A stretch of DNA of 64,000 bases from Cellvibrio sp. KY-YJ-3 (GTDB lineage Bacteria; Pseudomonadota; Gammaproteobacteria; Pseudomonadales; Cellvibrionaceae), in contig NZ_CP031727.1 in NCBI RefSeq assembly GCF_008806955.1, positions 1,550,001 through 1,614,000 on the forward strand, given 5' to 3'. The translations under genes were made by a program, and so were the position numbers. Below are positions 19,801-28,091 of this stretch, piece after piece. The notes under the pieces were generated by a model that was not told where the DNA came from, did not search any database, and worked only from the letters and a program-made list of their open reading frames with translations. Numbering within the stretch: position 1 is the stretch's first letter; each line of letters opens with the position of its first letter.

Positions 19801-20436
19801 CGCGAAGCGCGTATGTGGCGCGAAACCCTCGGTGCTTTCCAGCTGGGAATTCCGGTATCGGTGAAAGATGACATGCTGTTGCATCATCTGCGCCTATTGT
19901 CGGTTATGACCTGGCGCGCCGCGAAGCTGAGCCGCAAAAGCCGTTGGTATGCAACCTTTACTCGCTATGTCGAGTTACTCACTGACAAAGTGCGCGCCTT
20001 GGGCGGCGACCCGTTTGCGCTACCGGCAACACCGGATGGCATTATCCCGCAGTTGGGTGTGAAGGATGATAAGCCAGCAGACGGTGGCGCAAACCCTGGT
20101 CAAGGCGGTGCGGCAGGCGACACAGCGGATGGCTACTTTGAACCTGCGGTGGACGATTGGCTGGCAGGTACTCAAGGGCTCCCTGCACCGGCAGATGCCA
20201 AACCCGGCATTTGGTCAGGTAAGGTCAGTGGTCTGCTGTTCGATCACTTCGGTGACTTTGAGGGCTTTACCTTGGAGACTTATGGCGGCGTACATCTGCG
20301 CTTTTTCAGTCGCGAAATGGCGATTCATGGTTTGGCGCAGAGTGCGTGGAAGGAGCGTTATGTAGTGACCGTGATTTCAGTTTCAGCGCAAAGCCGGGAG
20401 GTTCGCCGACTACTGATCCGGGGCCACTCGGTCTAG
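16855..20436 (+). CDS. Large uncharacterised protein with amidotransferase-like N-terminal domain
   Basis: I do not recognise this 1193-residue protein as a named family. It has no signal peptide or membrane segment. Residues 1-370 look like a flavodoxin/class I amidotransferase-like fold (VLIVLESGYRFDF, then FMDAGGGVFATGDHDSLG, and several His including ATFHHYVD). Residues about 375-840 are beta-rich with Ig-like sequences. Residues about 840-1075 hold a mixed domain and a helical part (ARREARMWRETLGAFQLG). Residues about 1120-1193 form a compact end domain containing DHFGDFEGFTLETYGG. A near-perfect AAGGAGGT lies 7-8 nt before the ATG, so it is well translated. The gene is monocistronic, GC-rich, and bounded by a strong terminator. 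Confidence 0.85.
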   Translation: MTSKVLIVLESGYRFDFDPTGAPDFTYTTLVNTLTSAGFQVTRAHRESDATPGVLRSFDFAAPGANLLQYDVIWLIGLRGRNLSFGASGSFDLSEAELAAITRFMDAGGGVFATGDHDSLGADMCGRIPRVRAARCWYGAGDGTTLADDHSPMPDDFPKNFPPFSAARADTTRPNPAGDYSEFSAPFVWFENQSDSVPQVIAPITSPAHPILRNGDRDIVLYPDHMHEGNTLGEVPGYNYNQTLMLDGQNFVEFPALAGEHPKPEVIATGQVLENASRFATGGNADLAIASSKTVNTLSVYDGRRAGVGRVVTGATFHHYVDINLTGDSGITPGLPQTRAGADAAKGHGFAHPGAESTFDDIKTVFINITRWLARPRPAIRLVLERSTFGQDEVTVNPEFAGAFLVTVDGLKPGQFPGGGITTLMPSAAQLASWAPAISLSGAPAIEVIPTGVASDDPTLAARLQRFTFTYRVRFVGNAFGFAEPNRTVEVNAALNSTEGALSDTAWIQLVKSANPFMLDLEGGNTTSWLSSDLKVFRVVAGESVHGVSLPNGATRAQALQFINTLSGSITPAQFEALTGNQSASALSPFPTTTSGRNVYNFAIARVRRNGTMLAANDVRLFFRIFTSQTTAALTYREAMGAPLEGYLKTAGANPIALPGQAGGEWLSFPCFAEGRAATPATQVDGNNVKDISTSESNKFFGALLDTNLSGNYLPPTPAGGTAEPLPDLLMGEHQCLVAQIEFAGTPIPNGANPSTSDKLSQRNIALSEVANPGLAASRLAVHTFEIEARPQPISDSLLPDELLLEWSRNLPDGTYVNIEIPGWRAQEVVMLADRYYPLHNIRALDDRTIQLPAGGSCYIPLPRSLKRQTGVISVELPLGIKKGQRFDVAVRQITNRGRNVKFPSPKMREISRKEAEKLIAGLLKSSGDTRTKTRDLLAQKGGVFDLGNNLSLVTDLSVLDAQGDHAVLIEHPDPKAMEAARREARMWRETLGAFQLGIPVSVKDDMLLHHLRLLSVMTWRAAKLSRKSRWYATFTRYVELLTDKVRALGGDPFALPATPDGIIPQLGVKDDKPADGGANPGQGGAAGDTADGYFEPAVDDWLAGTQGLPAPADAKPGIWSGKVSGLLFDHFGDFEGFTLETYGGVHLRFFSREMAIHGLAQSAWKERYVVTVISVSAQSREVRRLLIRGHSV

Positions 20437-20475
20437 CGGCGATGATCCAGTCAGCATGGTTTGTTGTGTCCAATA

Positions 20476-20505
20476 CGAAAAAAGGCGCCCCGGCGCCTTT
20501 TTTCG
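20476..20505. terminator. Bidirectional intrinsic terminator
   Basis: A perfect 14-bp inverted repeat (20476-20489 with 20492-20505) has a GC core GGCGCC flanked by A-run and T-run, so it can stop transcription on both strands. It serves the 1193-residue gene on the plus strand and possibly the minus-strand GST gene. Confidence 0.9.
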
Positions 20506-20601
20506 TTAGCCGCTCTTTCCTGGCATCATTGCTAGCGTGCGGTACTACCGATAGCAATCGTATCCAGGTGGCTGCGGCAGTGAGTCTATTGATCTCGCTG
20601 G

Positions 20602-21162
20602 TTAACCTTGCGGTGGTTGTGTCGCAATAAAATGCCCATAGTTCAGCGCGCCCGTGTAAAATTTTTCCAAATTTTCATAAATAGAAAAATCAATTTGGTT
20701 GCGGAATTTTGCCCAGCCGATAAAACAGGCAAGGCGGATTTGGGCATCGTTATAAGGTGTGCTTGTCGGCCAGGACATCTGGTTTAATTCCGCGAGTGTT
20801 GACTGGATGCGCGCGGCTTGGCGTTGCAAGTAGGGCACTGCGCTGATGTCTACACCATCGCGTTTGATGAAAAACAAATTCACTGTTGCATCCATCAGTG
20901 TGCTTACCAGACACAGCACATCCAACTCCTGCGCGGTTTTGCAAAATTCCTGCCCGGCTTTTTCGCGCAGGTATTTGGTGATGGAAGCGGAGTCGGTTAA
21001 AAAAATATCACCATCTTCCAGAAACGGCACCCGCTGGGTGGGCGACTTGGCGGTGCTGCCAGCCTGATCGGTCTCAATAAATTCAAACGCCTGCTGCGTT
21101 TCCAATAATACGATGCGCACGTGGCGCACAAAGGGGGAGGTGTAGCTACCGTAAAGTTTCAT
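20602..21162 (-). CDS. Glutathione S-transferase family protein
   Basis: The N-terminal thioredoxin-like domain begins KLYGSYTSPFVRHVRIVL, with the SPFVR segment typical of bacterial GSTs, followed by VPFLEDGDIFLTDSASI, the glutathione gamma-glutamyl binding region. The rest is the all-helical C-terminal domain. At 186 residues it is slightly shorter than usual (about 200). It follows the SnoaL-like gene after 12 nt and is probably cotranscribed with it. The substrate cannot be told. Confidence 0.88.
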   Translation of the reverse strand: MKLYGSYTSPFVRHVRIVLLETQQAFEFIETDQAGSTAKSPTQRVPFLEDGDIFLTDSASITKYLREKAGQEFCKTAQELDVLCLVSTLMDATVNLFFIKRDGVDISAVPYLQRQAARIQSTLAELNQMSWPTSTPYNDAQIRLACFIGWAKFRNQIDFSIYENLEKFYTGALNYGHFIATQPPQG

Positions 21163-21174
21163 GAATACCTCTGC

Positions 21175-21609
21175 TTAGTTTTTGGGCGGAAATTTAAATG
21201 CCTGGCGTGCGAGTAATTTCCAGTCGCCCGCTTGTTTTTGCCACACCAATAAAATGCCCAGTTCAATCGTATTGGGTACACCGCCATCTTTTATATCGGC
21301 TTTCAAATTGTGCCGCACCAGTGCCGTGTCGCCGCTAATGGTGATGGTCTGTTCGCGCAAATCCATCGTCACAAAATCGGATTTGCCACTGGCAATTTTT
21401 TCCACAAACGCGGCCTGGTCTTCCATGGTGCCACTGGAGTGGCCGTAACTTAATTGCGGTGCGGAGAGTGCGAGCAGCGCTTTTCTGTCGCCTTCAATCA
21501 TAGCGCTGCGCAGGGCGGAGACTTTTTCTTCCAACTGCTGTTGGTCGCTGTTTGCAAAACTGGTGCAGGCAAGGCTCGCGCACAGAAGGCCTAATACTAA
21601 AGATTTCAT
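21175..21609 (-). CDS. Secreted SnoaL-like/DUF4440 (NTF2-fold) protein
   Basis: The 144-residue protein has a signal peptide (about 1-19, ending SFA) followed by an NTF2-like cone domain: EEKVSALRSAMIEGDRKALLALSAPQLSYGHSSG is typical of DUF4440/SnoaL-like proteins, and VWQKQAGDWKLLARQ is the usual closing strand pair. Family members bind or modify small molecules, often without known substrates. AACGACC precedes the ATG and a GGAG lies 5' of that. The GST gene follows 12 nt downstream. Confidence 0.85.
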   Translation of the reverse strand: MKSLVLGLLCASLACTSFANSDQQQLEEKVSALRSAMIEGDRKALLALSAPQLSYGHSSGTMEDQAAFVEKIASGKSDFVTMDLREQTITISGDTALVRHNLKADIKDGGVPNTIELGILLVWQKQAGDWKLLARQAFKFPPKN

Positions 21610-21867
21610 GGTCGTTCTCCGGTCATGGTGGGCGGTTAATAGTGTTATTGCCCGTGGGGTGGCTGCCGATTACCGGATTGTAGCGGCTGGGCGCGGATTT
21701 GTGCGTTAAAGAAGGGCAAAGGTTATGTGAATCCAGCCTTTCAAGATGTGCTGATATTCCAATAGGGTTTTTGACAAGCATGATGTTTATCACGACACTG
21801 TTGAGACATGCATCGCGTATTGATGCGAGTGGCAACCGGTTTTCATCATTGCAGAAGGGAGTTTTTT

Positions 21868-22173
21868 ATGTCGGAGCTCAGAACAGCCAAAAACCCTAAT
21901 AAACCCAGCCTTGCCGAGCGTTTGCAGCATCTGGTGGATGACCGGCGCGGTGTGAACAAGGCTGTGCCGATTAATTTGAGTAGTTTTCTCAATGAATCGC
22001 AGATGCTGGCGCTACACAGTCTGGAAAGTTTTGGCTGGAACCTCTGGTTTGTGCGCCGCCCTATGTTTATGCCGCCATTAGTCGTGGTCGCTAATGGTGA
22101 ATCCACCCAACATGCGGTGTTGGAAGAGGATGGCTCGGTGAATTTAAAACCGCAGATCCATTTGCGTCATTAG
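21868..22173 (+). CDS. Small conserved-looking protein of unknown function
   Basis: I do not recognise this 101-residue protein. It is soluble, with a basic N-terminal half and a compact C-terminal part (FGWNLWFVRRPMFMPPLVVV). The open frame reaches 21808, but GAAGGGAG 8 nt before the ATG at 21868 decides the start, giving MSELRTAKNPNKPSLAERL. A short hairpin follows at 22188-22212. Confidence 0.7.
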   Translation: MSELRTAKNPNKPSLAERLQHLVDDRRGVNKAVPINLSSFLNESQMLALHSLESFGWNLWFVRRPMFMPPLVVVANGESTQHAVLEEDGSVNLKPQIHLRH

Positions 22174-22187
22174 CAGTGAAATTATTC

Positions 22188-22212
22188 AGGCGCGATTCAG
22201 TGCATCGCGCCT
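22188..22212. other. Short hairpin without T-tract
   Basis: An 8-bp perfect inverted repeat, AGGCGCGA with TCGCGCCT and a 9-nt loop, lies just after the small gene. No T-run follows, so it may be a weak terminator or a 3'-end stabiliser. Confidence 0.4.
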
Positions 22213-22246
22213 AGCATCAATTCCATAAACCACCGGAGTTGCTGCT

Positions 22247-22768
22247 ATGTCCAAGATTCTCGCTTCCTTTGCACTTGTCATCTTGTCTTCTGTGCTGGTC
22301 GCCTGTGGCGGCAGTGGCAGTGCTGCCTCCGATCCGGGTGAAGACTATCGGCCAGAACTGCGCGCCTTCGATATCATCGACAGTTACGACACCGACACCG
22401 CAATTCCCAATCACCCGCCCTTGGCGCTCAGCCCTTATTTTTACGATGGTTTGTACGAAGTGTTCTGGGCGGTGGACAGTCTGGAAGATTACACCGTGAG
22501 TCTGCGTATTAATGACCGCGCTTCTATCGCCGGAAGTATCTTGATTAACTCCCAGGTATGCGGCGCCGGTCGTGTGTGCGATCAAGGTGGCAACTGGATC
22601 TGTGAATATACCAATGACTTTTTTATGTCTTGTGACAATTCACCGCGCGAGGTGGATATTTATCCGCTGATTAGCCAGCTGCCACAGCGAGTGTTTTTAT
22701 TGTTAGAAGTGTGCGACAGAAACTCAGGTTACTGCGAATACGATTATTATCCTGTAACGCTTGAGTAA
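22247..22768 (+). CDS. Cysteine-rich lipoprotein of unknown function
   Basis: The 173-residue product has a lipoprotein signal (lipobox LVAC, C20) followed by GGSGSAAS. The mature part has seven further cysteines (for example VCGAGRVCDQGGNWIC and VCDRNSGYCEYDYYPV), suggesting disulfides in the periplasm or on the outer surface. It is acidic and beta-rich. No family recognised. The ribosome binding site (CCGGAG) is weak and placed about 10 nt upstream. Confidence 0.72.
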   Translation: MSKILASFALVILSSVLVACGGSGSAASDPGEDYRPELRAFDIIDSYDTDTAIPNHPPLALSPYFYDGLYEVFWAVDSLEDYTVSLRINDRASIAGSILINSQVCGAGRVCDQGGNWICEYTNDFFMSCDNSPREVDIYPLISQLPQRVFLLLEVCDRNSGYCEYDYYPVTLE

Positions 22769-22772
22769 CCTT

Positions 22773-22801
22773 TTATCCAGCCCCGGTGGGGCTCTGGATA
22801 A
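22773..22801 (+). terminator. Probable terminator after the lipoprotein gene
   Basis: A two-part stem (TTATCC with GGATAA, and AGCCCC with GGGGCT, with a 2-nt bulge) closes a GGT loop a few nt after the stop codon. The following tract is only AATTTATCC, so termination may be incomplete. Confidence 0.5.
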
Positions 22802-22820
22802 ATTTATCCAATAGGTTCAT

Positions 22821-22843
22821 GCTGCCGCTTTTTTTGCGGCAGC
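22821..22843 (+). promoter_or_regulatory. Hairpin abutting the TauE start codon
   Basis: An 8-bp perfect stem, GCTGCCGC with GCGGCAGC, encloses a T7 loop and ends 4 nt before the ATG at 22848. It occupies the place where the ribosome binding site should be. It may be a terminator of upstream transcripts or a translation-control element. Confidence 0.5.
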
Positions 22844-22847
22844 TGTC

Positions 22848-23612
22848 ATGATCACCGACCCTCTGTTTTATTGTCTTGCTATTCCCGTTGTTATTTTAGT
22901 TGGCATGTCCAAAGGTGGCTTTGGTGGCGGCTTTGGCATGCTCGCGGTTCCCCTTTTATCGCTGTTAATTGACCCGCGCTTGGCGGCTGCAATTTTGTTG
23001 CCCATTTTATGCATTATGGATGCGGTGGGGCTGTGGAGCTTTCGTGGCACCTGGGACAAACTCAATTTAAAAATCCTGCTGCCCGGTGCACTGCTGGGGA
23101 CGCTTGCTGGTGCACTCACCTTTGAAATGGCCAATGCAGATTGGGTGCGCTTATTAATTGGATTGTTGTCGATTTATTTTGTTGCCCATTATCTGTGGGG
23201 AAAACGTTTTCTGGAGCAAATGGCGCAGCGTTCGCCGAATAAAATCAGCGGCAGTTTTTGGGGCGCTATCGCCGGTTATGTCAGCTACATCGCCCACGCC
23301 GGTGGCCCACCCATCGCCATTTATTTATTGCCACAACATTTATCCAAGTCGGTATTAGCGGGTACCACTATTTTATTTTTTGCGATTATTAATTTTGTAA
23401 AACTGATTCCCTACGCGCTGCTTGGGCAAATATCGGGCGGCTCCTTTTACACTTCACTCCTGTTATTGCCACTGGCCCCTTTGGGAGTACTGCTGGGCGT
23501 TTATTTGCACCGCCGCGTATCCGATCGTTTCTTTTATTGGATGAGCTACAGCTTCCTGTTATTGGCGGGTGTGAAATTAACTTATGAAGGGGCTTGGGGA
23601 ATCTTTGGTTAA
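22848..23612 (+). CDS. TauE/SafE family membrane exporter
   Basis: The 254-residue protein has about eight hydrophobic segments and the family hallmark VGMSKGGFGGGFGMLAVP near the N-terminus, repeated in weaker form mid-protein (SYIAHAGGPPIAIYLLP). TauE/SafE proteins are thought to export sulfite, sulfoacetate or other anions. The start is the ATG at 22848, needed to retain the first membrane helix, although no Shine-Dalgarno sequence is visible because a hairpin lies directly upstream. Confidence 0.92.
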   Translation: MITDPLFYCLAIPVVILVGMSKGGFGGGFGMLAVPLLSLLIDPRLAAAILLPILCIMDAVGLWSFRGTWDKLNLKILLPGALLGTLAGALTFEMANADWVRLLIGLLSIYFVAHYLWGKRFLEQMAQRSPNKISGSFWGAIAGYVSYIAHAGGPPIAIYLLPQHLSKSVLAGTTILFFAIINFVKLIPYALLGQISGGSFYTSLLLLPLAPLGVLLGVYLHRRVSDRFFYWMSYSFLLLAGVKLTYEGAWGIFG

Positions 23613-23714
23613 AGCGGGCGGGCTGGTATTTATCGATGGATTCTATATGATTCGCGCGCGAGTGTTTGGACGGTAAATAAAAAACGAAAACTGAATTAAA
23701 AAGGAAAATGGAGT

Positions 23715-24803
23715 ATGCGCGTAATTTTAACGGCCGGATTATTAACCTTACCTATGACCAGTTGGGCAGTGAACACTGAACCTGCGGGGTTTTATGCAGG
23801 CGTTGGTGTTAGCCAGATTGAGTACTCGGGCAAGCTGCCAGCAGCGCTGGATAAAAAGCCGGATTGGACAGCGTTTGAATTGGCAGGTGGCTACAAACAC
23901 AGCCCGTTTGTGGGTGTTGAATCGCGTATCGGTTTTGGCGGTTCACCGGAACTGCTTTACGGTGGGGTTTACTATCGCACGGAAAGTGCAAATGACACCG
24001 CAAAAACGTATTTGCTTCTGGGATTTGCGGGTGCAAGCATTGAGGGGAATGCCGGTGATGATTTGTCGCTCTCTGGTATTTCCTATGGGGCGGGTGTTGG
24101 TTTTCCCGTCGGGCACAATTTGAACCTCAACCTTGAATACCGCATGTTGGTGGATGATAGCGATGCCGACGTGAATATGGGTGCATTTGCAGTCAATATG
24201 GATTATCGCTTCTCTGGTTTTGGTAGTGGCGCTAGTGCAGGTCAGGCTTCTTTTGCTCCTGCGGTGGATGCCGGTTTTTATGCGGGTCTCGGTGTGGCTC
24301 AAATCGAGCTGAGTGAAGATGAGATCTATGAAGAAGATGAGTTTGATGATGAACTCGACGAAGAATTTGACGATGAAGATGCCGAAGACGGCGCGCCGGA
24401 TCTGAAGTGGAATGCGGTAGAGTTGATTGGCGGTTATCGTTATAACTCGCTGGCTACCGTTGAAGCGCGTTTTGGTGTGAGTGATAAGGATGAGCTGCTG
24501 AGCTTCACTTACGCATCGCTGTATTATCGCCCCAGCATTGAACTATCCAAAGTGCAGCTTTATGGTTTGCTTGGTTATACATCGGTCAATACGAAGTTTG
24601 AAGATGAACCCGATGAAGAAACGGGGGAGGTAGATAAAGAGAGCGATACAATCTCAAGCTTTTCTTATGGCGCAGGTGTTAATCTGCTAATTGGTGAGCA
24701 GTTTAGTGTTGGTCTTGAGTATCGTTTGTTGGCAAGTGATGAAGACGATGGCTATTCGAGTGATTTGAATGCGTTGGCGGCGAATGTAAATTATCGCTTC
24801 TGA
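23715..24803 (+). CDS. Outer-membrane protein with two tandem beta-barrel domains
   Basis: After a short signal peptide (MRVILTAGLLTLPMTSWA) the 362-residue protein contains two homologous halves, each starting with GFYAGVGVSQIE or GFYAGLGVAQIE and ending in an alternating strand with a C-terminal aromatic (MDYRFSGF and VNYRF). Each half has the length and strand pattern of an eight-stranded opacity/OmpA-like barrel. The second half carries a very acidic loop (about 198-224, nearly all D and E). The final residue is F, as expected for BAM-dependent insertion. AAGGAAAATGGAG lies upstream of the ATG. Function unknown; the acidic loop could bind cations. Confidence 0.85.
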   Translation: MRVILTAGLLTLPMTSWAVNTEPAGFYAGVGVSQIEYSGKLPAALDKKPDWTAFELAGGYKHSPFVGVESRIGFGGSPELLYGGVYYRTESANDTAKTYLLLGFAGASIEGNAGDDLSLSGISYGAGVGFPVGHNLNLNLEYRMLVDDSDADVNMGAFAVNMDYRFSGFGSGASAGQASFAPAVDAGFYAGLGVAQIELSEDEIYEEDEFDDELDEEFDDEDAEDGAPDLKWNAVELIGGYRYNSLATVEARFGVSDKDELLSFTYASLYYRPSIELSKVQLYGLLGYTSVNTKFEDEPDEETGEVDKESDTISSFSYGAGVNLLIGEQFSVGLEYRLLASDEDDGYSSDLNALAANVNYRF

Positions 24804-24925
24804 TTTTTAAGTTCAGATCGAGAGAAAGGAATCTTTCGTTTATTTTTGTCCCATTTCCACGTAAAACCTGAAATCAAGACTCCCTTCTTTTACGCTTCCT
24901 CGCATTTTGTAACGACAACTTTCTC

Positions 24926-25426
24926 TTAGGGTATAACCGCCTCTGCGCTACTACTGGCACTGCTTGCCAAGTCACGTGCAAGCATACAGTGGGTTTTAAT
25001 TTTCTCTTCAATTTTTGCCGCTGTGCTCGAGGTTTGCTGTTGTTGCCGCCAGAACTTGCAGTCAACACTATCGGCTTTGAGTTGACGCAATTTAGTCAGG
25101 CGCTCAGCTTCGGCTTTATCGGCAAGCTGCTGTTCGCGGCGCGCTTCGGCGGCGGCGAGAAAACTTTCGTGGGTGAGTGTATCGCCGGTTTCGGTTGTTG
25201 TGTTTTGCGTTTCGCTTTCCGCGGTTTCTGACGTGTTGTTAGCAGCTTCACTGGTGTCTGTACCGAGCTGTGTCAGTGCTGCTTGCATGGCTGGCTGGTG
25301 TTGTGCTGCTGCGCTTTTTTTAGCGGTTGAATTGCTTCCGCTGTCGGCCATTAACCAATAGGTGGAGCCGACACCGAGTAAAAATAAGCCCGCGCCTATA
25401 GCAATTGTTTTTGTCCCGATTTCCAT
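24926..25426 (-). CDS. Membrane-anchored protein of unknown function
   Basis: The 166-residue protein has a single N-terminal membrane segment (KTIAIGAGLFLLGVGSTYWL), then a low-complexity Thr/Ser/Glu linker, then a charged helical region (AAAEARREQQLADKAEAER) and two cysteines near the end. The frame is open from 25528, but AAGGAG 6 nt before the ATG at 25426 sets the start. It lies downstream of tex with a gap of about 110 nt in the reverse order (this gene is after tex stop at lower coordinates). No family recognised. Confidence 0.72.
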   Translation of the reverse strand: MEIGTKTIAIGAGLFLLGVGSTYWLMADSGSNSTAKKSAAAQHQPAMQAALTQLGTDTSEAANNTSETAESETQNTTTETGDTLTHESFLAAAEARREQQLADKAEAERLTKLRQLKADSVDCKFWRQQQQTSSTAAKIEEKIKTHCMLARDLASSASSSAEAVIP

Positions 25427-25539
25427 TGCATGCTCCTTGTGTGCATCGAGGGAGGGGTGATCAAAATTCTTGGTAGCTGAATTTGTTGCCTCCTGCATTT
25501 GCGATGAAATGACAGGAGGCATTGGCACAGGCTAAAAAA

Positions 25540-27885
25540 CTATTTCTTTTTCAGCGCCTGTTGTAACAACGCACCCATACTGCCCATTGCCGCAGGGGCA
25601 GGGTTGTTTTTCTGCGCTGCGCGCTGTTGGTTTTGTGATTGCGGACGTCCGCCCCCCCGGTTGTTTGATGAAGAGTTGCCTTCCACCTTTTCACCAGGTG
25701 TATCATCCAAACGCAATGACAGGGCGATACGTTTGCGCGGTACATCCACTTCCATTACTTTGGCTTTTACGATATCACCGGCTTTCACCGCTTCGCGTGG
25801 ATCTTTAATAAAGTTGTGCGAGAGCGCGGAGATATGTACCAAACCATCCTGATGCACACCAATATCCACAAAGGCACCGAAGTTGGTCACGTTAGTAACT
25901 GTGCCTTCCAGAATCATTCCTGGAACCAAGTCGGTAATTTCTTCTACACCTTCCTGGAATTGCGCGGTTTTAAATTCAGGGCGCGGGTCGCGGCCGGGTT
26001 TATCCAATTCTTTGATGATGTCGGTTACGGTGGGAACACCGAATTTTTCATCGGTGTAGTCCACCGCTTTTAAGCCGCGCAGGAAGGATGAATCACCAAT
26101 CAGCCCTTTAATTTCGCGCGCGTTTTTCTGCGCGATTTTTTCAACAATCGAATAGGATTCAGGATGCACAGCAGAGGCGTCGAGTGGGTTGTCACCACCG
26201 GCAACACGCAAAAATCCTGCGGCTTGTTCAAAGGTTTTTTCACCAAAGCGCGGTACTTTTTTCAATGCTGCACGCGAATTAAACGCGCCGTTCTGGTTGC
26301 GGAATTCGACGATGTTATTCGCCAGTGTCGTGTTCAACCCGGACACACGTGCCAGCAGCGCAGCCGATGCGGTATTCACTTCTACACCCACTGCGTTCAC
26401 ACAGTCCTCAACTACCGCATCGAGCGAGCGCGCCAGTTGCGATTGCGAAACGTCGTGTTGGTACTGGCCAACGCCGATGGATTTTGGATCGATTTTTACC
26501 AATTCAGCGAGTGGATCTTGCAAACGGCGCGCGATAGAAATTGCACCGCGGATGGTTACATCCAAATCGGGAAATTCTTTCGCTGCAAATTCAGAGGCAG
26601 AGTAAACCGATGCCCCGGCTTCACTCACAATCACCGTGCTGGCTTTAATATCGGTGTGCTTTTTCAATACATCTTTAGCAAATTTTTCGGTCTCGCGCGA
26701 TGCAGTACCGTTACCAATCGCAATCAAACCGACATTATGTTTGTTGCACAGGTGAACCAAAATCGCTTCGGATTCGGCGATTTTATTCAGCGGCGGAGTC
26801 GGGTACATCACACAGTGGTCGAGCACTTTACCGGTCGCATCAACCACCGCGACTTTTACGCCGGTGCGCATACCAGGGTCTAGGCCGATAGTAGCTTTTT
26901 GCCCGGCAGGTGCCGCGAGCAACAAATCTTTTAAATTGGATGCGAAAACTTTAATCGCTTCTTCTTCGGCTTTTTCGCGCAGCTCGCCGAGCAAATCCGT
27001 TTCCAAATGCGTGAGCAATTTTACTCGCCAGGTCCAGCGCACCACTTCAGCGAGCCAGCCATCGGCAGCGCGGCCTTTATCTTGCACCTGCCAGTGTTCT
27101 GCGATCATGGACTCGCAGGGATGACCGATGCGCGCTTCTTCATCGCCCACTTTAATGGAGATGGTGAGCACGCCTTCGTTGCGACCGCGGAACATGGCCA
27201 ATGCGCGGTGCGATGGCACCGATTTAAGCGGTTCGTCGTGCTCAAAATAATCGCGGAATTTTTGCACTTCCTGTGAAGCGTCTGTTTCTTTGCCGGTGGC
27301 GACGCGCGCCGAAAAGGTGGCTTCCTGTTGCAGGAAATGGCGCAGGCGACCGAGCAATTCGGCATCTTCACTGAATTTTTCCATCAGGATGTATTTGGCA
27401 CCGTCGAGCGCGGATTTCACATCATTAATGCTGTGCTCGGCATTAAAATATTTAGCGGCTTCCACTTCGGGCGCGAGTGTTGGGTCGGCCAACAAGGCGT
27501 CTGCCAAAGGCTCCAATCCAGCCTCTTTGGCGATTTGACCTTTGGTGCGGCGCTTGGGTTTGTAGGGCAAGTACAAGTCTTCCAGGCGGTTTTTGGTGTC
27601 GGCGATCTGGATCTCGCGCTCCAATTCCGGCGTGAGCTTCTCTTGTTCGGCGATAGATTTGAGGATCGCCGCGCGGCGCTCTTCCAGTTCGCGCAGGTAG
27701 CGCAGGCGTTCTTCCAGGGTGCGCATTTGCGTATCGTCCAGCCCGCCAGTCACTTCTTTACGGTAGCGGGAGATAAAGGGTACGGTCGCACCTTCATCCA
27801 GCAGCCCTACGGCGGCGCTAACTTGTTGTTCCTGAACGTTTAATTCGTCGGCAATACGTTTGGCAATACTCGGTAAGCTGGTCAT
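25540..27885 (-). CDS. tex: Tex, RNA-binding transcription accessory protein
   Basis: Tex is a conserved nucleic-acid-binding protein linked to transcription and toxin-gene expression. The 781-residue product shows the Tex N-terminal helical region, a YqgF-like nuclease fold ([18 protein letters not shown]), helix-hairpin-helix motifs ([20 protein letters not shown] and [17 protein letters not shown]) and a C-terminal S1 domain ([19 protein letters not shown]). A Q/N/G-rich tail of about 40 residues follows the S1 domain. The start is placed at [15 protein letters not shown] (27885), the family N-terminus, rather than the upstream ATG at 27939. Confidence 0.96.
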   Translation of the reverse strand: MTSLPSIAKRIADELNVQEQQVSAAVGLLDEGATVPFISRYRKEVTGGLDDTQMRTLEERLRYLRELEERRAAILKSIAEQEKLTPELEREIQIADTKNRLEDLYLPYKPKRRTKGQIAKEAGLEPLADALLADPTLAPEVEAAKYFNAEHSINDVKSALDGAKYILMEKFSEDAELLGRLRHFLQQEATFSARVATGKETDASQEVQKFRDYFEHDEPLKSVPSHRALAMFRGRNEGVLTISIKVGDEEARIGHPCESMIAEHWQVQDKGRAADGWLAEVVRWTWRVKLLTHLETDLLGELREKAEEEAIKVFASNLKDLLLAAPAGQKATIGLDPGMRTGVKVAVVDATGKVLDHCVMYPTPPLNKIAESEAILVHLCNKHNVGLIAIGNGTASRETEKFAKDVLKKHTDIKASTVIVSEAGASVYSASEFAAKEFPDLDVTIRGAISIARRLQDPLAELVKIDPKSIGVGQYQHDVSQSQLARSLDAVVEDCVNAVGVEVNTASAALLARVSGLNTTLANNIVEFRNQNGAFNSRAALKKVPRFGEKTFEQAAGFLRVAGGDNPLDASAVHPESYSIVEKIAQKNAREIKGLIGDSSFLRGLKAVDYTDEKFGVPTVTDIIKELDKPGRDPRPEFKTAQFQEGVEEITDLVPGMILEGTVTNVTNFGAFVDIGVHQDGLVHISALSHNFIKDPREAVKAGDIVKAKVMEVDVPRKRIALSLRLDDTPGEKVEGNSSSNNRGGGRPQSQNQQRAAQKNNPAPAAMGSMGALLQQALKKK

Positions 27886-28091
27886 AACATAAAGGCTCGT
27901 GTAGCGGGCTTGAATCGGAAAGGGCACCATTATCGCCAAAATCCCCCTGTGTGCCAGACTTGTTTTTGGTAAGGCTTTGTGAACGGGAAATGGGCTGCCA
28001 ATATTTTTTTCCTGCAGTGAATCCAGCGGCGTTGGTGTTGCGTCTTAGTGGTTATGCGCATGTTGATTAAACGGGTTTCACTGTCAGATTA

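Noticed and set aside
20506-20601. Short non-coding stretch between the terminator and the GST gene, with a protein-like open frame crossing it
   Set aside because: The frame passes through the terminator hairpin and has no family features or ribosome binding site.
26164-27843. Several plus-strand open frames opposite tex
   Set aside because: All are antisense shadows of conserved tex; none has a ribosome binding site or family features.
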